Below are positions 43,322 through 53,352 of a stretch of DNA of 64,000 nt, one piece after another. The notes beneath the pieces are model-generated. The model did no database searches, was not told the DNA's origin, and was given only the letters and a program-made list of their open reading frames with translations. The stretch lies in assembly GCA_009667805.1 (NCBI GenBank), contig CM019065.1:156355322-156419321 (forward strand), given 5' to 3'. Numbering within the stretch: position 1 is the first letter of the stretch; the number at the start of each line of letters is the position of its first letter. The translations under genes and the position numbers were made by a program. The stretch is from Leptobrachium leishanense. Its lineage: Eukaryota; Chordata; Amphibia; Anura; Megophryidae.

Positions 43322-45480
43322 TTAACCCCTTCACTGCTGACGACGTGTGGGACACGTCCTCAGTTACTCCTGCTGTATGCTGAGGAGGACGTGTCCCACA
43401 CGTCATCAGCTTTGCGGGACCCCCGGCGGAGATAATCACCTCTCTGTCCGGGGTCCCGCGGCGTTCTGACTTCAGCGTCCTCAGACGCTGAAGTCAAGCT
43501 CCTCCCGATGTAAATGATGTCATCACGTCATGCGTGATGACGTAATTTCCAGGCGACCCCCCGGCAATGCCGGGAGATCGCCTGGAAGGGAGGGGGGATC
43601 CGTTCGGATCCCTCCTGATCGGGAGGTCCCACAAAAAGAAGCCAGGCACCGCTTTTAAGCTGTACCTGGCTTTAACCCCTCCAACTCATGGATATATTTA
43701 CATGGGTATATATTGCCCCAGCTGATATGGAGATCTTTGCCCCCAGCTCTCACCTGCTGCCAGGCCCCCCAGGCTCCGCCGGCATTCCTCATGGTGGCGA
43801 GCGGCCGCTGACATGATACAGCTTTGCCGCTCGCCGGGCAGGAACCACATGACCAGCGCAGCCACGTTCTCGCTAGATTGCACGTGGCGCTGATCAGGTG
43901 GTTCGGCCCCTAGCGCTGCGCCGGGTCTCCCCAGCTGACCAAGATGGCGGTGCTCGGGGCCGGGGAATGCCGCACCCACAAACTGGCAGGAAGCCAGATA
44001 GTAAGGCGGTCGCCTGTGTTGCCTTATGCTAGAGCCGGCCCTGCCCCGGCAATGCCGGAGATCGCCTGGAAGGGAGGGGGGATCCGTTCGGATCCCTCCT
44101 GATCGGGAGGTCCCACAAAAAGAAGCCAGGCACCGCTTAAAAGGGGAGAGTCTCCCCTTCTAAGCTGTACCTGGCTTTAACCCCTCCAACTCATGGATAT
44201 ATTTACATGGGTATATATTGCCCCAGCTGATATGGAGATCTTTGCCCCCAGCTCTCACCTGCTGCCAGGCCCCCCAGGCTCCGCCGGCATTCCTCATGGT
44301 GGCGAGCGGCCGCTGACATGATGCAGCTTTGCCGCTCGCCGGGCAGGAACCACATGACCAGCGCAGCCACGTTCTCGCTAGATTGCACGTGGCGCTGATC
44401 AGGTGGTTCGGCCCCTAGCGCTGCGCCAGGTCTCCCCAGCTGACCAAGATGGCGGTGCTCGGGGCCGGGGAATGCCGCACCCACAAACTGGCAGGAAGCC
44501 AGATAGTAAGGCGGTCGCCTGTGTTGCCTTATGCTAGAGCCGGCCCTGCCCCGGCAATGCCGGGAGATCGCCTGGAAGGGAGGGGGGATCTGTTCGGATC
44601 CCTCTCCCTCCTAATCGGGAGGTCCCACAAAAAAAAGCCAGGCACCGCTTAAAAGGGGAGAGTCTCCCCTTTTAAGCGGTGCCTGGCTTTAACCCCTTAG
44701 GCACCGGGTCGCACTTCAGCGCTTTGCGGTGCCGAAGTGCGGCCTAGCTCCGGTGGGGGCCGCCATCTTGGATGGCGGCTCCACCCCGGGTCCCCCCTCA
44801 CTGCCTGACGTCCTCACGCATAGCGTGATGACATCAGATAGCCGGGGAACCCCTAGCTGCCCGGAATCCCCTGGTGGAGATAAAGGGTTCATTTGAACCA
44901 CGATATCTCCAGAACCGTGTTAGCTAGGGGGTCATGGAGGGTGTCAATCGAAAGGCCTGAGCATGGCCTTTTGAGTGATACCCAACATGACCAGGTATAA
45001 AGTACATTTTTTTGTGTGTTTTTATTAATGCAGCAATATTGTTCACATTTCAATTATAATGTGAACAATGATGCTGCACTAATGATTTTTTCTATGGTGT
45101 GCATTTGCTAAAAATCACATAATCCCCCCAAAAAATTTAATAAGTCCCCATTTCTAATTTTTGTACAAGCACACCACATAGAAAATATAACCGCAAATGT
45201 TCCTGTGATAAAAGGTGAAAAAAAAACACTTTACACGCTGCAGATGATTAAAAATTCAAGTTTTATTGCATTTCTTGTTATAATATACAGGCAGAACATG
45301 ACGTATACATATAAAAATGATATATTATGAATCTGCCGAGTCTGCCGGAAAGAACGATATATAATATGTTGGGTCGTATAATAAAATGTGGCTTCAAATC
45401 GTGTTTAAACATGATGAGCGAAAGCGGTAAAAATGAGCTCAGCAAACAGCGGTGAAATGCCTCAGCAGTGAAAGGGTTAA
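43322..45480 (+). mobile_element. TTAA-site element with internal 505-bp tandem duplication
   Basis: TTAA at 43322-43325 and 45477-45480 with termini TTAACCCCTTCACTGCTGA and CTCAGCAGTGAAAGGGTTAA. The host hAT reads GTTTTTAAAGGAACAG at the same place in its sister copy (62430-62445, complement), giving an empty site and confirming TTAA insertion. GC-rich left, AT-rich right, as in other copies; the extra length is the tandem duplication. Confidence 0.85.
43571..44690. repeat. 505-bp tandem duplication, 2.2 copies
   Basis: The block starting AATGCCGGGAGATCGCCTGG recurs at about 43568, 44049 and 44554; inner motifs (for example CTCATGGATATATTTACATG) repeat exactly 505 bp apart (43686, 44191). 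Within each unit a minisatellite-like piece (ATGGGTATATATTGCCCCAG) leads into sequence ending AGAGCCGGCCCTG, whose complement CAGGGCCGGCTCT is a typical hAT end. So each unit contains an inserted hAT-like fragment, and the insertion predates the duplication. The two units differ at very few bases. Confidence 0.85.
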
Positions 45481-46016
45481 AGGAACAGTGAGTTTCCATA
45501 AAATAAGGGTTAAAAATAAAAACGAAAAATTCCTTCAAATATCGTGCCTCGGAGATAACCTGCCCGTGAAGTGGCGGATTTGTAGGATGTATGGAAACAT
45601 CGCCATCACAGACCCACACACGACACCTGGCACTCCCAGTCGGCATACAATGTATCAAATTCATGAGACCGGACTAATTAGAAGCACATGTTATTTCCAA
45701 ACACTAATTAAACACCTGTTGTTTACGCCGTTTGAGAGCACAGGTCATTTAGAGGTGAGAATCTTTGCACCTAGACATTAGTTTTTAATTCAATATCTAA
45801 TAAACCGTTGTTTATAATATTCTGCAGTAAAGAGTCTCTTTATTTCTCGATTTTTTTTTAGTATTTTTTAAGCATTTTTTATACTTTTTTCAATTTATTT
45901 TTTTCGAACTCGAGCCGAACACGCCAAAAAGTTCGAAGTTCGCGAACTTTTGAACTGCTGATGTTCGAATCTAACTGCGAACTGATCGAACCGAACAGCT
46001 CATCCTTATTGAGGAC

Positions 46017-46867
46017 TTCTATTTTGATATTGAATAATCATGTTCAATCTTCATCTAGTAGGTTCTGGTGTAGTACCCAACAGAATAAAACGGTACCTAC
46101 CTATTAAATGTGCATATACATGAAAACATCTTGTCCATCTTACAACCTTGTCTTATTGTAGCTCTTAATCATTGACTTTTGACCATGGATTTCTTTAGTA
46201 CAATAAGGGCATGAAAAACCCTTCCTATTACATGTTTTAAGTTTAACATCCCTGTAATCGACACATGAAATTTGGATCAACAACAGCCAAATCCCTCCTA
46301 CACTCAATGCCCTTCAGTAGGCCAAAGCAATTGGTAGACATTAGACATTACGGGTGTAGAAACCTGGCAACACGCACCTTCATATAGTGATTGTTTACTT
46401 TAGAGAATTGAGGATTAATTAGGTTATATCCCATCTTTTGATATAAAGAGAACGCAGTTGCGTGTTGCATACTTTGCCATGTGGTGTATGGCTTTGTAAA
46501 ACACTCCATAGAGCTTGAAGTCACGAAGACCAAAGGGTGCAAATAAACAATGTGAGGCTTGGGCTCCGAAGAGAAATCATTTGTGAAGTATTTTTCATTC
46601 ATTCATTAAGCTCATATTGACCATTGATTCAAAAAGATATTTTTTTCTAGCTTTAATTCACTTTAAAATGCTTATCATTGAAATTATGACTTTTTAAATC
46701 GCGGCCTTCATTATATATTTCATCAATTCGATTTTTGCACCGTTTATGTGGTATAAGTAAAGACTCAGAAATGACATATACAGTAAATGTACAAATTAAA
46801 AGTTCCAGAATATAGAGTGTATCCTGTGAACTATGAACCAGCGCAACGCTACTAATTTTATTTCCAA
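46017..46867. other. unassigned sequence
   Basis: No ORF with recognisable content, no inverted termini. Confidence 0.4.
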
Positions 46868-47852
46868 CTAGTTGGAAAGTCTGCCCAGAGGGCAGTCTAT
46901 TATTAATACTGCCCCAGCTCATGGATACTGCCCCAGCACGTGGATATACTGCCCCAGCTCGTGGATATTGCCACAGCTCGTGGATATATTGCCCCAGCTC
47001 GTGGATATACTGCCCCAGCTCGTGGATATTGCCCCAGCTCGTGGATATATTGCCCCAGCTCGTGGATATTGCCCCAGCTCGTGGATATTGCACCAGCTCA
47101 TGGATATATTGCCCCAGCTCGTGGATATATTGCCCCAGCTCGTGGATATTGCCCCAGCTCGTGGATATATTGCCCCAGCTCGTGGATATTGCCCCAGCTC
47201 GTGGATATTGCCCCAGCTCATGGATATATTGCCCCAGCACATGGATATACTGCCCCAGCTCGTGGATATTGCCCCAGCTCGTGGATACTGCCCCAGCTCG
47301 TGGATATACTGCCCCAGCACATGGATATTTGCCCCCAAGCTCTCATGGATATTTGCCCCCAAGCTCTCATGGATATTTGCCCCCACGCTCTCATGGATAT
47401 TTGCCCCCAAGCTCAGACCCCAGACCAGACATGGGGCGGCTGTTCGAATGCTCTATTGGCATTCGGACAGCCGCCCCTGGAGCTCTCAGCCGCATTACTT
47501 ACCTTCTCGAGCGGCGAAGGGAAAGTTTCTCCGCTTCCGCTCGTTGAAGGACCCAAGCCGCGGTCACGTGGGACTCCCACGTGACCGCGGCTTGGGTCCT
47601 TCAAAGAGCGGAAGTGAGGGAACTTTCCCTTCGCCGCTCAGGGGTTGGATGCGCGCGGCAGCCGGGTAGAGGCTGCGAGCGCAGCCTCTACCTGGCTGCT
47701 GTGTGCATCTTGTAACCGCCGCAGCGAGCGCACAGCTGGCTCGTGCCGCGGCGGTTGCATGCGCGCGCAGCCAACAACCACTAATTGCGCGCGCATGCGC
47801 AGAGTAGGCTTGGCGACGGACACGCCAAGCCTTACTCTTTTATAGTATAGGA
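46868..47852 (-). mobile_element. Helitron, minisatellite-bearing, copy 2
   Basis: On the minus strand it starts TCCTATACTATAAAAGAG after A and ends CTGCCCTCTGGGCAG, ACTTTCCAA, CTAG before T: all Helitron signatures are intact. The 5' end strongly resembles vertebrate Helitron starts (TCCTATA...AAAAG). It shares the 5' hairpin (GGCTTGGCGTGTCCGTCGCC), the GC-rich inverted repeats and the minisatellite with copy 1. No Rep/helicase. Confidence 0.9.
46906..47416. repeat. minisatellite, 19/21-bp unit (GCTCGTGGATATTGCCCCA)
   Basis: About 25 tandem copies; units with TGGATATATTGCCCC (21 bp) alternate with TGGATATTGCCCC (19 bp). The last four units change to GCTCTCATGGATATTTGCCC. Unit is in the opposite orientation to 32755-33620 on the plus strand, as expected from the reversed Helitron. 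ORFs through it are repeat artefacts. Confidence 0.9.
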
Positions 47853-48056
47853 TACCACAGACCCCGTTATGCCCAGTAATAAACACTGCAATACTAGGGT
47901 GTTCATTGTGAATTCAGAAGTCAAGCAAGGAACTTTTATACTTATCTAAATAATATCCAATATGCTTTCCAAAGCAGGAAAAAATACCTCCAATAAAAAC
48001 AGATGAAGCACAAATGGGCAGTATGTTTCTATACAAGAATCCTAAAATATTATGTC

Positions 48057-48154
48057 TTAACCCTTTCCTGCCACAGGGCGTACTATGCTAACCCTGCGTC
48101 GGGTGGGCTTTGAAGACGTTTATTTCTATGAGCTGCCTGGGGGTAAGGGGTTAA
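48057..48154. mobile_element. 98-bp TTAA-site element
   Basis: TTAACCCTTTCCTGCCACAG at the left and GGGGGTAAGGGGTTAA at the right are imperfect inverted ends with TTAA targets. The left terminus is close to published frog piggyBac (Uribo) ends. The whole element is a deletion derivative. Confidence 0.6.
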
Positions 48155-48239
48155 AGCCCATAGAATTGAAAGTACCGTTATACGTTCCCAATTTTGTTTT
48201 TCAAAAATTACATGTAACACTTATTTAATTTACATATTT

Positions 48240-48428
48240 ACATTTCCTACATATTTATTTTCTGTTAATCTGTATATTTGTGTTTTTTTAATATCTTGCA
48301 TTTTATTACTTTGTATTTCTGTAACAACTGTAACATTTTAATGTTCTTGAACCCAGGACATACTTGAAAACGAGAGAAATCTCAATGTATCCTTCCTGGT
48401 AAAATACTTTATAAATAAATAAATAAAA
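48240..48428 (+). mobile_element. SINE, 3' part
   Basis: TTGTATTTCTGTAACAACTG, TGAACCCAGGACATACTTGA, AATCTCAATGTATCCTTCCT, GGTAAAATACTTTATAAATA and an AAATAAA tail. Same family as 16180, 26795 and 30571. It lacks the tRNA-like head. Confidence 0.7.
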
Positions 48429-48429
48429 T

Positions 48430-48894
48430 TATCTTATAGTGATGTGCATTATAATAGTTTGGTGACACTGTTGTAGGATTATTTTCATAGGGGTAGTGAA
48501 TGTTTGTGGTTATGGGGCTCGATTTTGCCTACTCATATCCTACGTCCACCTTTGACTTTTAAATTCCCAAACTTGCAGTCAATTGAAAACTATTAATGCA
48601 CCCTGAACCTAAGCCCCTAACACATTATACCCTCCTAGCCCTTTAAAATGGTGCTAATATGCCTATGCATTAATGATAGTGTCCTATTTCTAAGGTACCA
48701 TAGTTCCTGCAACTCTAAAAATACATATATTTTGCATGTAAACCTTGTTGATTAATTACAGCATTTTAAATGAACACCCATAATGCCCAACCACATAGAG
48801 CCCCCCCCTCAAACCCTGTCATTCTTGTTAAATTGTATAAAGTCAATAAAAAAAGTCCAGTATTACAAGTTGAGTGGTAAAGATTGCACAGGAC
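48430..48894. other. unassigned sequence
   Basis: No ORF, tandem repeat or inverted termini seen. Confidence 0.35.
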
Positions 48895-48897
48895 TTG

Positions 48898-50018
48898 CAG
48901 GGTTATTCAGAGAGAGCTGATCTGGCCCTGAAATGCCACCCAACAGGGAATTTCCCTGTACAGTGACATTTCGAGGCCATTTGGCTATTCAGAGAGCAGG
49001 CAGTTCGCCATATTTTGGCGAACTGCCAGCAAGTACGGTGCCTTTTCGATGGCAGTGAAATCCCCCATAGAGAAGCAATGGTTAATCTATTCAGAGGACA
49101 CCGAACAGCAGTGAAAAGTTGCCCGAAATGCCCTGCTGTTCAGTGGTTTCATTCGGCAGGTTTATTCAGGCTTCAATGTTAAAAATATTCCCGTTTTAAT
49201 ACAATCTATAATCCAATAAACTGTTTGTTATTTTAATCCGCAGTAAAAAGTCTATTTATAGATTTTTCTGGATTTTACAGGCATTTCTCTGGATTTTTTC
49301 GTCAAAATTTCTTACAATCGTTTTTTCTTTTTTTGTAACCGCCCTTTTTTATATCATTCATTGGTTCTTATATGTAAATTCCAGACATTTTCGTTCTGTA
49401 GTTTCTTTGCAAACAGCGTTTCACTTTTCACACATTCAAGCGTACTGTTTTTTTATTTTTTTCACTCCATTCGTCTGCAGTGTCGGGTTTTTCCGGCGGC
49501 TGCTCTGTGCAGTGATCGGCGGCTGCTCGGGTTTCTCCGGCGTGTTTGGCGGGGTTAATCCAGATGTTTTTGCGGGTTTCAGTGTGCGTTCGCTGGATTT
49601 TGTGATGAGTGTTCGTCGGGTTTGTGGCGGGTTTTCCCTGCACTACGATGGCCCTGTGGTGCTTGCTGAATACACAGCAGGGTCGCTGAAATGGAATCGC
49701 CAAATCGCACCGAATTGAAGAGCGCAAAAAGTCAGCTTGTCGTCTTTTTCTGGCGGCTGGTCTGCGCTGTGATCGGCGGCTTGTCGGCTTTTTCCGACGT
49801 GTTCGGCGCATTTCTTGCGGTGGTTCCGGCAGGTGGGTGGGTTTTTGGCATACTTGCATCAGGTTTGTGTCGGTTTTACCCTGCACTCCGGGACCCTGTG
49901 GTGAATGGTGAATTCACCGCAGGGTGGGGAACTTTGATTCCCTGACGAGCAGGGAAGTGCGGGGAATGAGAGAGCACTGAAATGTCGGCGACATTTCGGT
50001 GCTTTCTGAATAACCCCC
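48898..50018 (+). mobile_element. CAGGGTTATTC-family MITE copy D
   Basis: The left end CAGGGTTATTCAGAGAGAGC and right end GCTTTCTGAATAACCCCC are flanked by TTG on both sides (48895-48897, 50019-50021). It carries two versions of the right-half module in tandem: one around 49530-49720 (CCAGATGTTTTTGCGGGTTT, CACAGCAGGGTCGCTGAAAT) and one around 49732-50005 (GTGATCGGCGGCTTGTCGGC, TCACCGCAGGGTGGGGAACT). Copies A/B have the first, copy E the second, so D is a hybrid or the parental form. Confidence 0.85.
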
Positions 50019-50021
50019 TTG

Positions 50022-50844
50022 GTAAATGCTGTAGTTCCTCATGCAATTGTTATTGATTGACCTTTTTCACATGGATACTGTAGCTGCATCCTATAATATG
50101 TATATATATATATATATATATATATTTGTTCTGTGCCTAGAAAAGTATAGAACCATTTACCAATGAGGTAAATGAATTTAGAATTTGTACAATATTTGGA
50201 GCAACAAACAAAATATGGCACCTATTGTAGAATGGTGGGATATTTTCTGCTATTTGTATGGTGTTTCTCTCTCTTTATATATATGCAGTATATGGTATTT
50301 AGTTTTTCATTTTTTTTAAGTGGTCACTTCCTGTTGATTTCTGACATGCTATAGCATATATTTTTTGTATTCAAGCATCATTATATTCTGATAATAAGCA
50401 AAAAAAAACATGAAATTTAGAACCATCTGGCTCTTTTCAGATTAGGTGTCTTTATTTCACTTCCTTACAAATATTGTGACTGCCATTAATAGCAAACTAA
50501 AGGATCTCCAGAGCCGTGATGGTCCCAAGCCTAAAGAGGTGTCCTCTGCTTGATTACTTGATCTGGGAAACTGGATACGATTCCTGTAATCGCAATTAGG
50601 ATAACATTACAAATGCAGATCGGATGTCATAACCAGATGGATTCATATCTACTAGTGAAACCTGAGAACGTACAAAAACAATAACACGTTTGCTGGAATA
50701 TAAATGAAACACATATTGTGCTCAGAATAAAAAAAATTGGCAAATAAACAGATTTTCGGACAAAAAGGGGAATTGTATTTTTTGACTTGGAAGTAACAAG
50801 TATTAAAAACATGATTTTTATTAAATATTCTACTTTTCTGATTC
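50022..50844. other. unassigned, with a TA microsatellite
   Basis: TATATATATATATATATATA at about 50100-50125. Otherwise AT-rich with no supported gene. Confidence 0.4.
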
Positions 50845-50847
50845 CTA

Positions 50848-51274
50848 AGGCTAGGGTCAGACTAACGCATTTTTTGCGTTGTCTGTGAAAAAGTGCGTTC
50901 GAACGAATGGACGCATTTTTTCACGGAATACGCGATAGCGGTCATACGATGCGCCTTTTCGTCCGTGATTTTGTACGGATCATCAATAAAACACTTTTTG
51001 CATCTGGACGTTATGTTGGCCGGACATTAGCAGCATCTGACGTCTCCCAATCACGCACACACGCCTCTAGCGGACGCAGCGCACTCTGTACGTCCGTACT
51101 AGAGGTTTGACGTTCTAGAAAAAATGCGTTCGTTTGCCACTTGCGTTGCGCGGACGAACTTTCGTGCAGCCGTACTTCGTGTGTTCCCCGGCATTGGACG
51201 TCATTTGCTGCTAGCACGGCCGTGATTTCGTGCGTCTAAACGCACGTTAAAACTGCTTTCGTCTGACCCTAGCC
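50848..51274. mobile_element. Harbinger-like MITE (AGGCTAGGGTC ends)
   Basis: AGGCTAGGGTCAGACTAACG pairs with CTTTCGTCTGACCCTAGCC; flanks CTA (50845-50847) and TTA (51275-51277). Arms extend with GTGCGTTCGAACGAATGGAC and GTACGTCCGTACTAGAG. This is the best-preserved of the three copies in the window. Confidence 0.8.
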
Positions 51275-51277
51275 TTA

Positions 51278-51960
51278 ATGTGTAAATCTGTCATTGGTTT
51301 ATTTATGTTACATAAAAGAATGGTTTCTCACACAACACCATTGGATTAAAACCTAAAAGACAGTTTAGACAAGAAAAATTAAGAATTATTTTAATATCAG
51401 GACAATTATCTGATTAGATTTTTTTCAACAGGTTTCAAACCCTGGCATCTTGGCCATCACAAACCGTCCTCAGAGAGAAGGATGTTTCTGATGAGATTAA
51501 GGGATCCTGGTATAATACCAACACAAACCACCAAACAAGCTACACTATAAAATAACTATGATATAAAACCAGACTCTGTGTGCTTATATGGGGTTTGTAT
51601 ATCAATATAGTGATTATGGACAATTCACAAGGGATTTGAAAATTGTAAGACAAAATTGTTGAGCTGGAAAAACAAGCTAGGAATTTTAGATTTTTTTTTT
51701 CCATCCAGCTCTTTTGTCTTGACATTTGAAATTTCCACATCAAGTTTCAACAATTCCCACTTTAGCTCCAAGCTTTACAATCTAGGTAAAATGCTTCAAA
51801 TGATTAGTTTTTTTAAATATGTATTTTGTCAATGGGAATTTTAAAGACTGTAGCAGGAAATATAGGTAAAACCACCTGTGACTTCAAAGTCTTAATATTA
51901 ATGCAAATCATCATGTTTACTGTACTAGGCTTCAAAAGGCAGCTTCCCCATCAAACAATC
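51278..51960. other. unassigned sequence
   Basis: AT-rich, no credible ORF or repeat termini. Confidence 0.4.
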
Positions 51961-52000
51961 TTCCTTCCTCCCTCCCGTCTACCCTCTGTCCATCCCAACT

Positions 52001-52909
52001 TGTCATGTCCTCAGCCCCCGCTGCACTGCCTGGGGGGTCTGGGCAAGGTCCTGTGGCAGGAGCTGGCCGGCTGCCAGCACAGGGGAATGGCCGAGCGGCG
52101 TCCGAGGGGGCGGGGCCCAGCATGGTCACACGGAGCCGCCGGGTTTAAAACAGGGCGCAAAGAGTTACCTCGTCGCCCTGTCGTGGAGTCTGATTCCCGC
52201 ATCGCTGCTTACTGTCTAGATTGCCTTTCTGTTGCCAACCTGATTTTTGTATTTGATCCCTGCTCCTGTTATTTGACCCGGCCTGATTTCTGACTATTCT
52301 CTGCTGATTGATTCTGATTGTCTGTGTGGTGTTTGGTGGTTTAATCTCATGCTTGCCGCTGGGGTGTTTACATGCCACTGGGGAAGTGTTCCTTCTCATC
52401 GGTGGGTCTCGTCCCTGGCCTCGCTAAGTGCCTATATCCAACCCAACCAAGGATTCACGTTCGCCAGCCACAAATAGTATTTCAATCCGCGATTACTAAG
52501 TCATGTTTATTTAATGCTGATTGTCAGTGCGCGCTTACCCTCAAAAATACTCGTTCCTGTTTGTACAACAGACCTCGAAGTGTATGTTTTGGTTCCTACC
52601 ATCTTAAGGTACCACTGACCTGTTTCCGACTATCAGCTAACGTTAAAGATACTTATTTCCTGACTGCCCTGCAGTTCGCTCAATTCACCAACCGTCCTAG
52701 TGATCTGTGTTTTTCTGTATCTGCTCTAAGTATTCTATTGGTCTCGAAACCATTAGTACTTAGTAGCGATTCTGTGTATGGTTCTACCTTGTTGCTACAA
52801 GTGTCTGATTCTGGGAGATTTAACCAGTGTTTAAACGTCAAAAAGATTTCTCAGCCCTTAAGGATCTCAACGCCGCTACTCCTTGGTGGGCGATACCCCG
52901 TCCGTTACA
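52001..52909. mobile_element. solo LTR with 5-bp target duplication
   Basis: The element starts TGTCATGTCCTCAGC and ends CCGTCCGTTACA. CAACT lies immediately on both sides (51996-52000, 52910-52914). TG...CA termini, 909 bp and a 5-bp duplication fit an LTR retrotransposon (Gypsy-type or endogenous retrovirus). No coding region is attached, so it is a solo LTR. The 234-codon ORF that crosses its right part has no retroelement domain. It landed in the pyrimidine tract whose two halves lie at 51957-51995 and 52915-53352. Confidence 0.85.
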
Positions 52910-53352
52910 CAACTACTCCTTCCTTCCTTCCTCCCTTCCTCCTATTTTCCTTCCTCCTTCCTCCTATTTTCCTTCCTCCCTTCCTATTTTCCTTCCTTCC
53001 TATTTTCCTTCCTTCCTTCCTCATATTTTCCTCCCTTCTTTCCTTCTTCCCTCCTATTTTCCTTCCTTATCCCTAATTTCCTTCCTTCCTCTCTTCCTTC
53101 CTCTCTTCTTTTCTTCCTTCCTTCCTACCTTCCTCCCTTCTTTCTTTCCTCTCTTCTATTTTCCTTCCTTCCTCCTGTTTTCCTTCCTTCCTCTCTTCCT
53201 TCCTTCATCCCTTTCTCCTATTTTCCTCCCTTCCGTCCTCCTATTTTTGTTCCTTCCTTCCTCCCTTCCTGTTTTCCTACCTTCCTCCTATTTTCCTTCA
53301 TTCCTCCCTTCTTTCCTTCCTTCCTCCTATTTTCCTTCCTTCCTTCCCTATG
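52910..53352. repeat. polypyrimidine simple repeat (CCTT/CCTCC type)
   Basis: A 440-bp tract of CTTCCTTCCTCC-type units with occasional TATTTTC. It yields low-complexity Phe/Leu/Pro/Ser ORFs on the plus strand and Lys/Gly/Arg ORFs on the minus strand; none is a gene. Such homopurine-homopyrimidine tracts can adopt triplex structure. Confidence 0.95.

Larger units (their letters stand above)
42872..46008. mobile_element. hAT element (TAGGGATGAGC ends) with a nested TTAA element
   Basis: Ends TAGGGATGAGCCGAACAC and the complement of TAAGGATGAGCTGTTCGG. TTGAAGAC (42864-42871) and TTGAGGAC (46009-46016) match at 7 of 8. TAGGGATGA is close to the classic Ac-type hAT terminus. The interior (GGTAGTGCCCTGGGGGACAG) is tandemly duplicated with a period of about 210 bp. 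A segment at 45787-45890 is shared with the CAGGG MITE family. The copy at 59929-62668 is the same family. Non-autonomous. Confidence 0.85.

Noticed and set aside
43698..44484. Two identical 93-codon ORFs, possible duplicated gene
   Set aside because: They are the two copies of a 505-bp tandem repeat inside a TTAA element.
46872..47669. 265-, 214- and 208-codon ORFs, possible repeat protein
   Set aside because: Same explanation: minisatellite translation inside Helitron copy 2.
51826..52293. 155-codon ORF as a host exon
   Set aside because: It crosses the left boundary of the solo LTR and has no domain.
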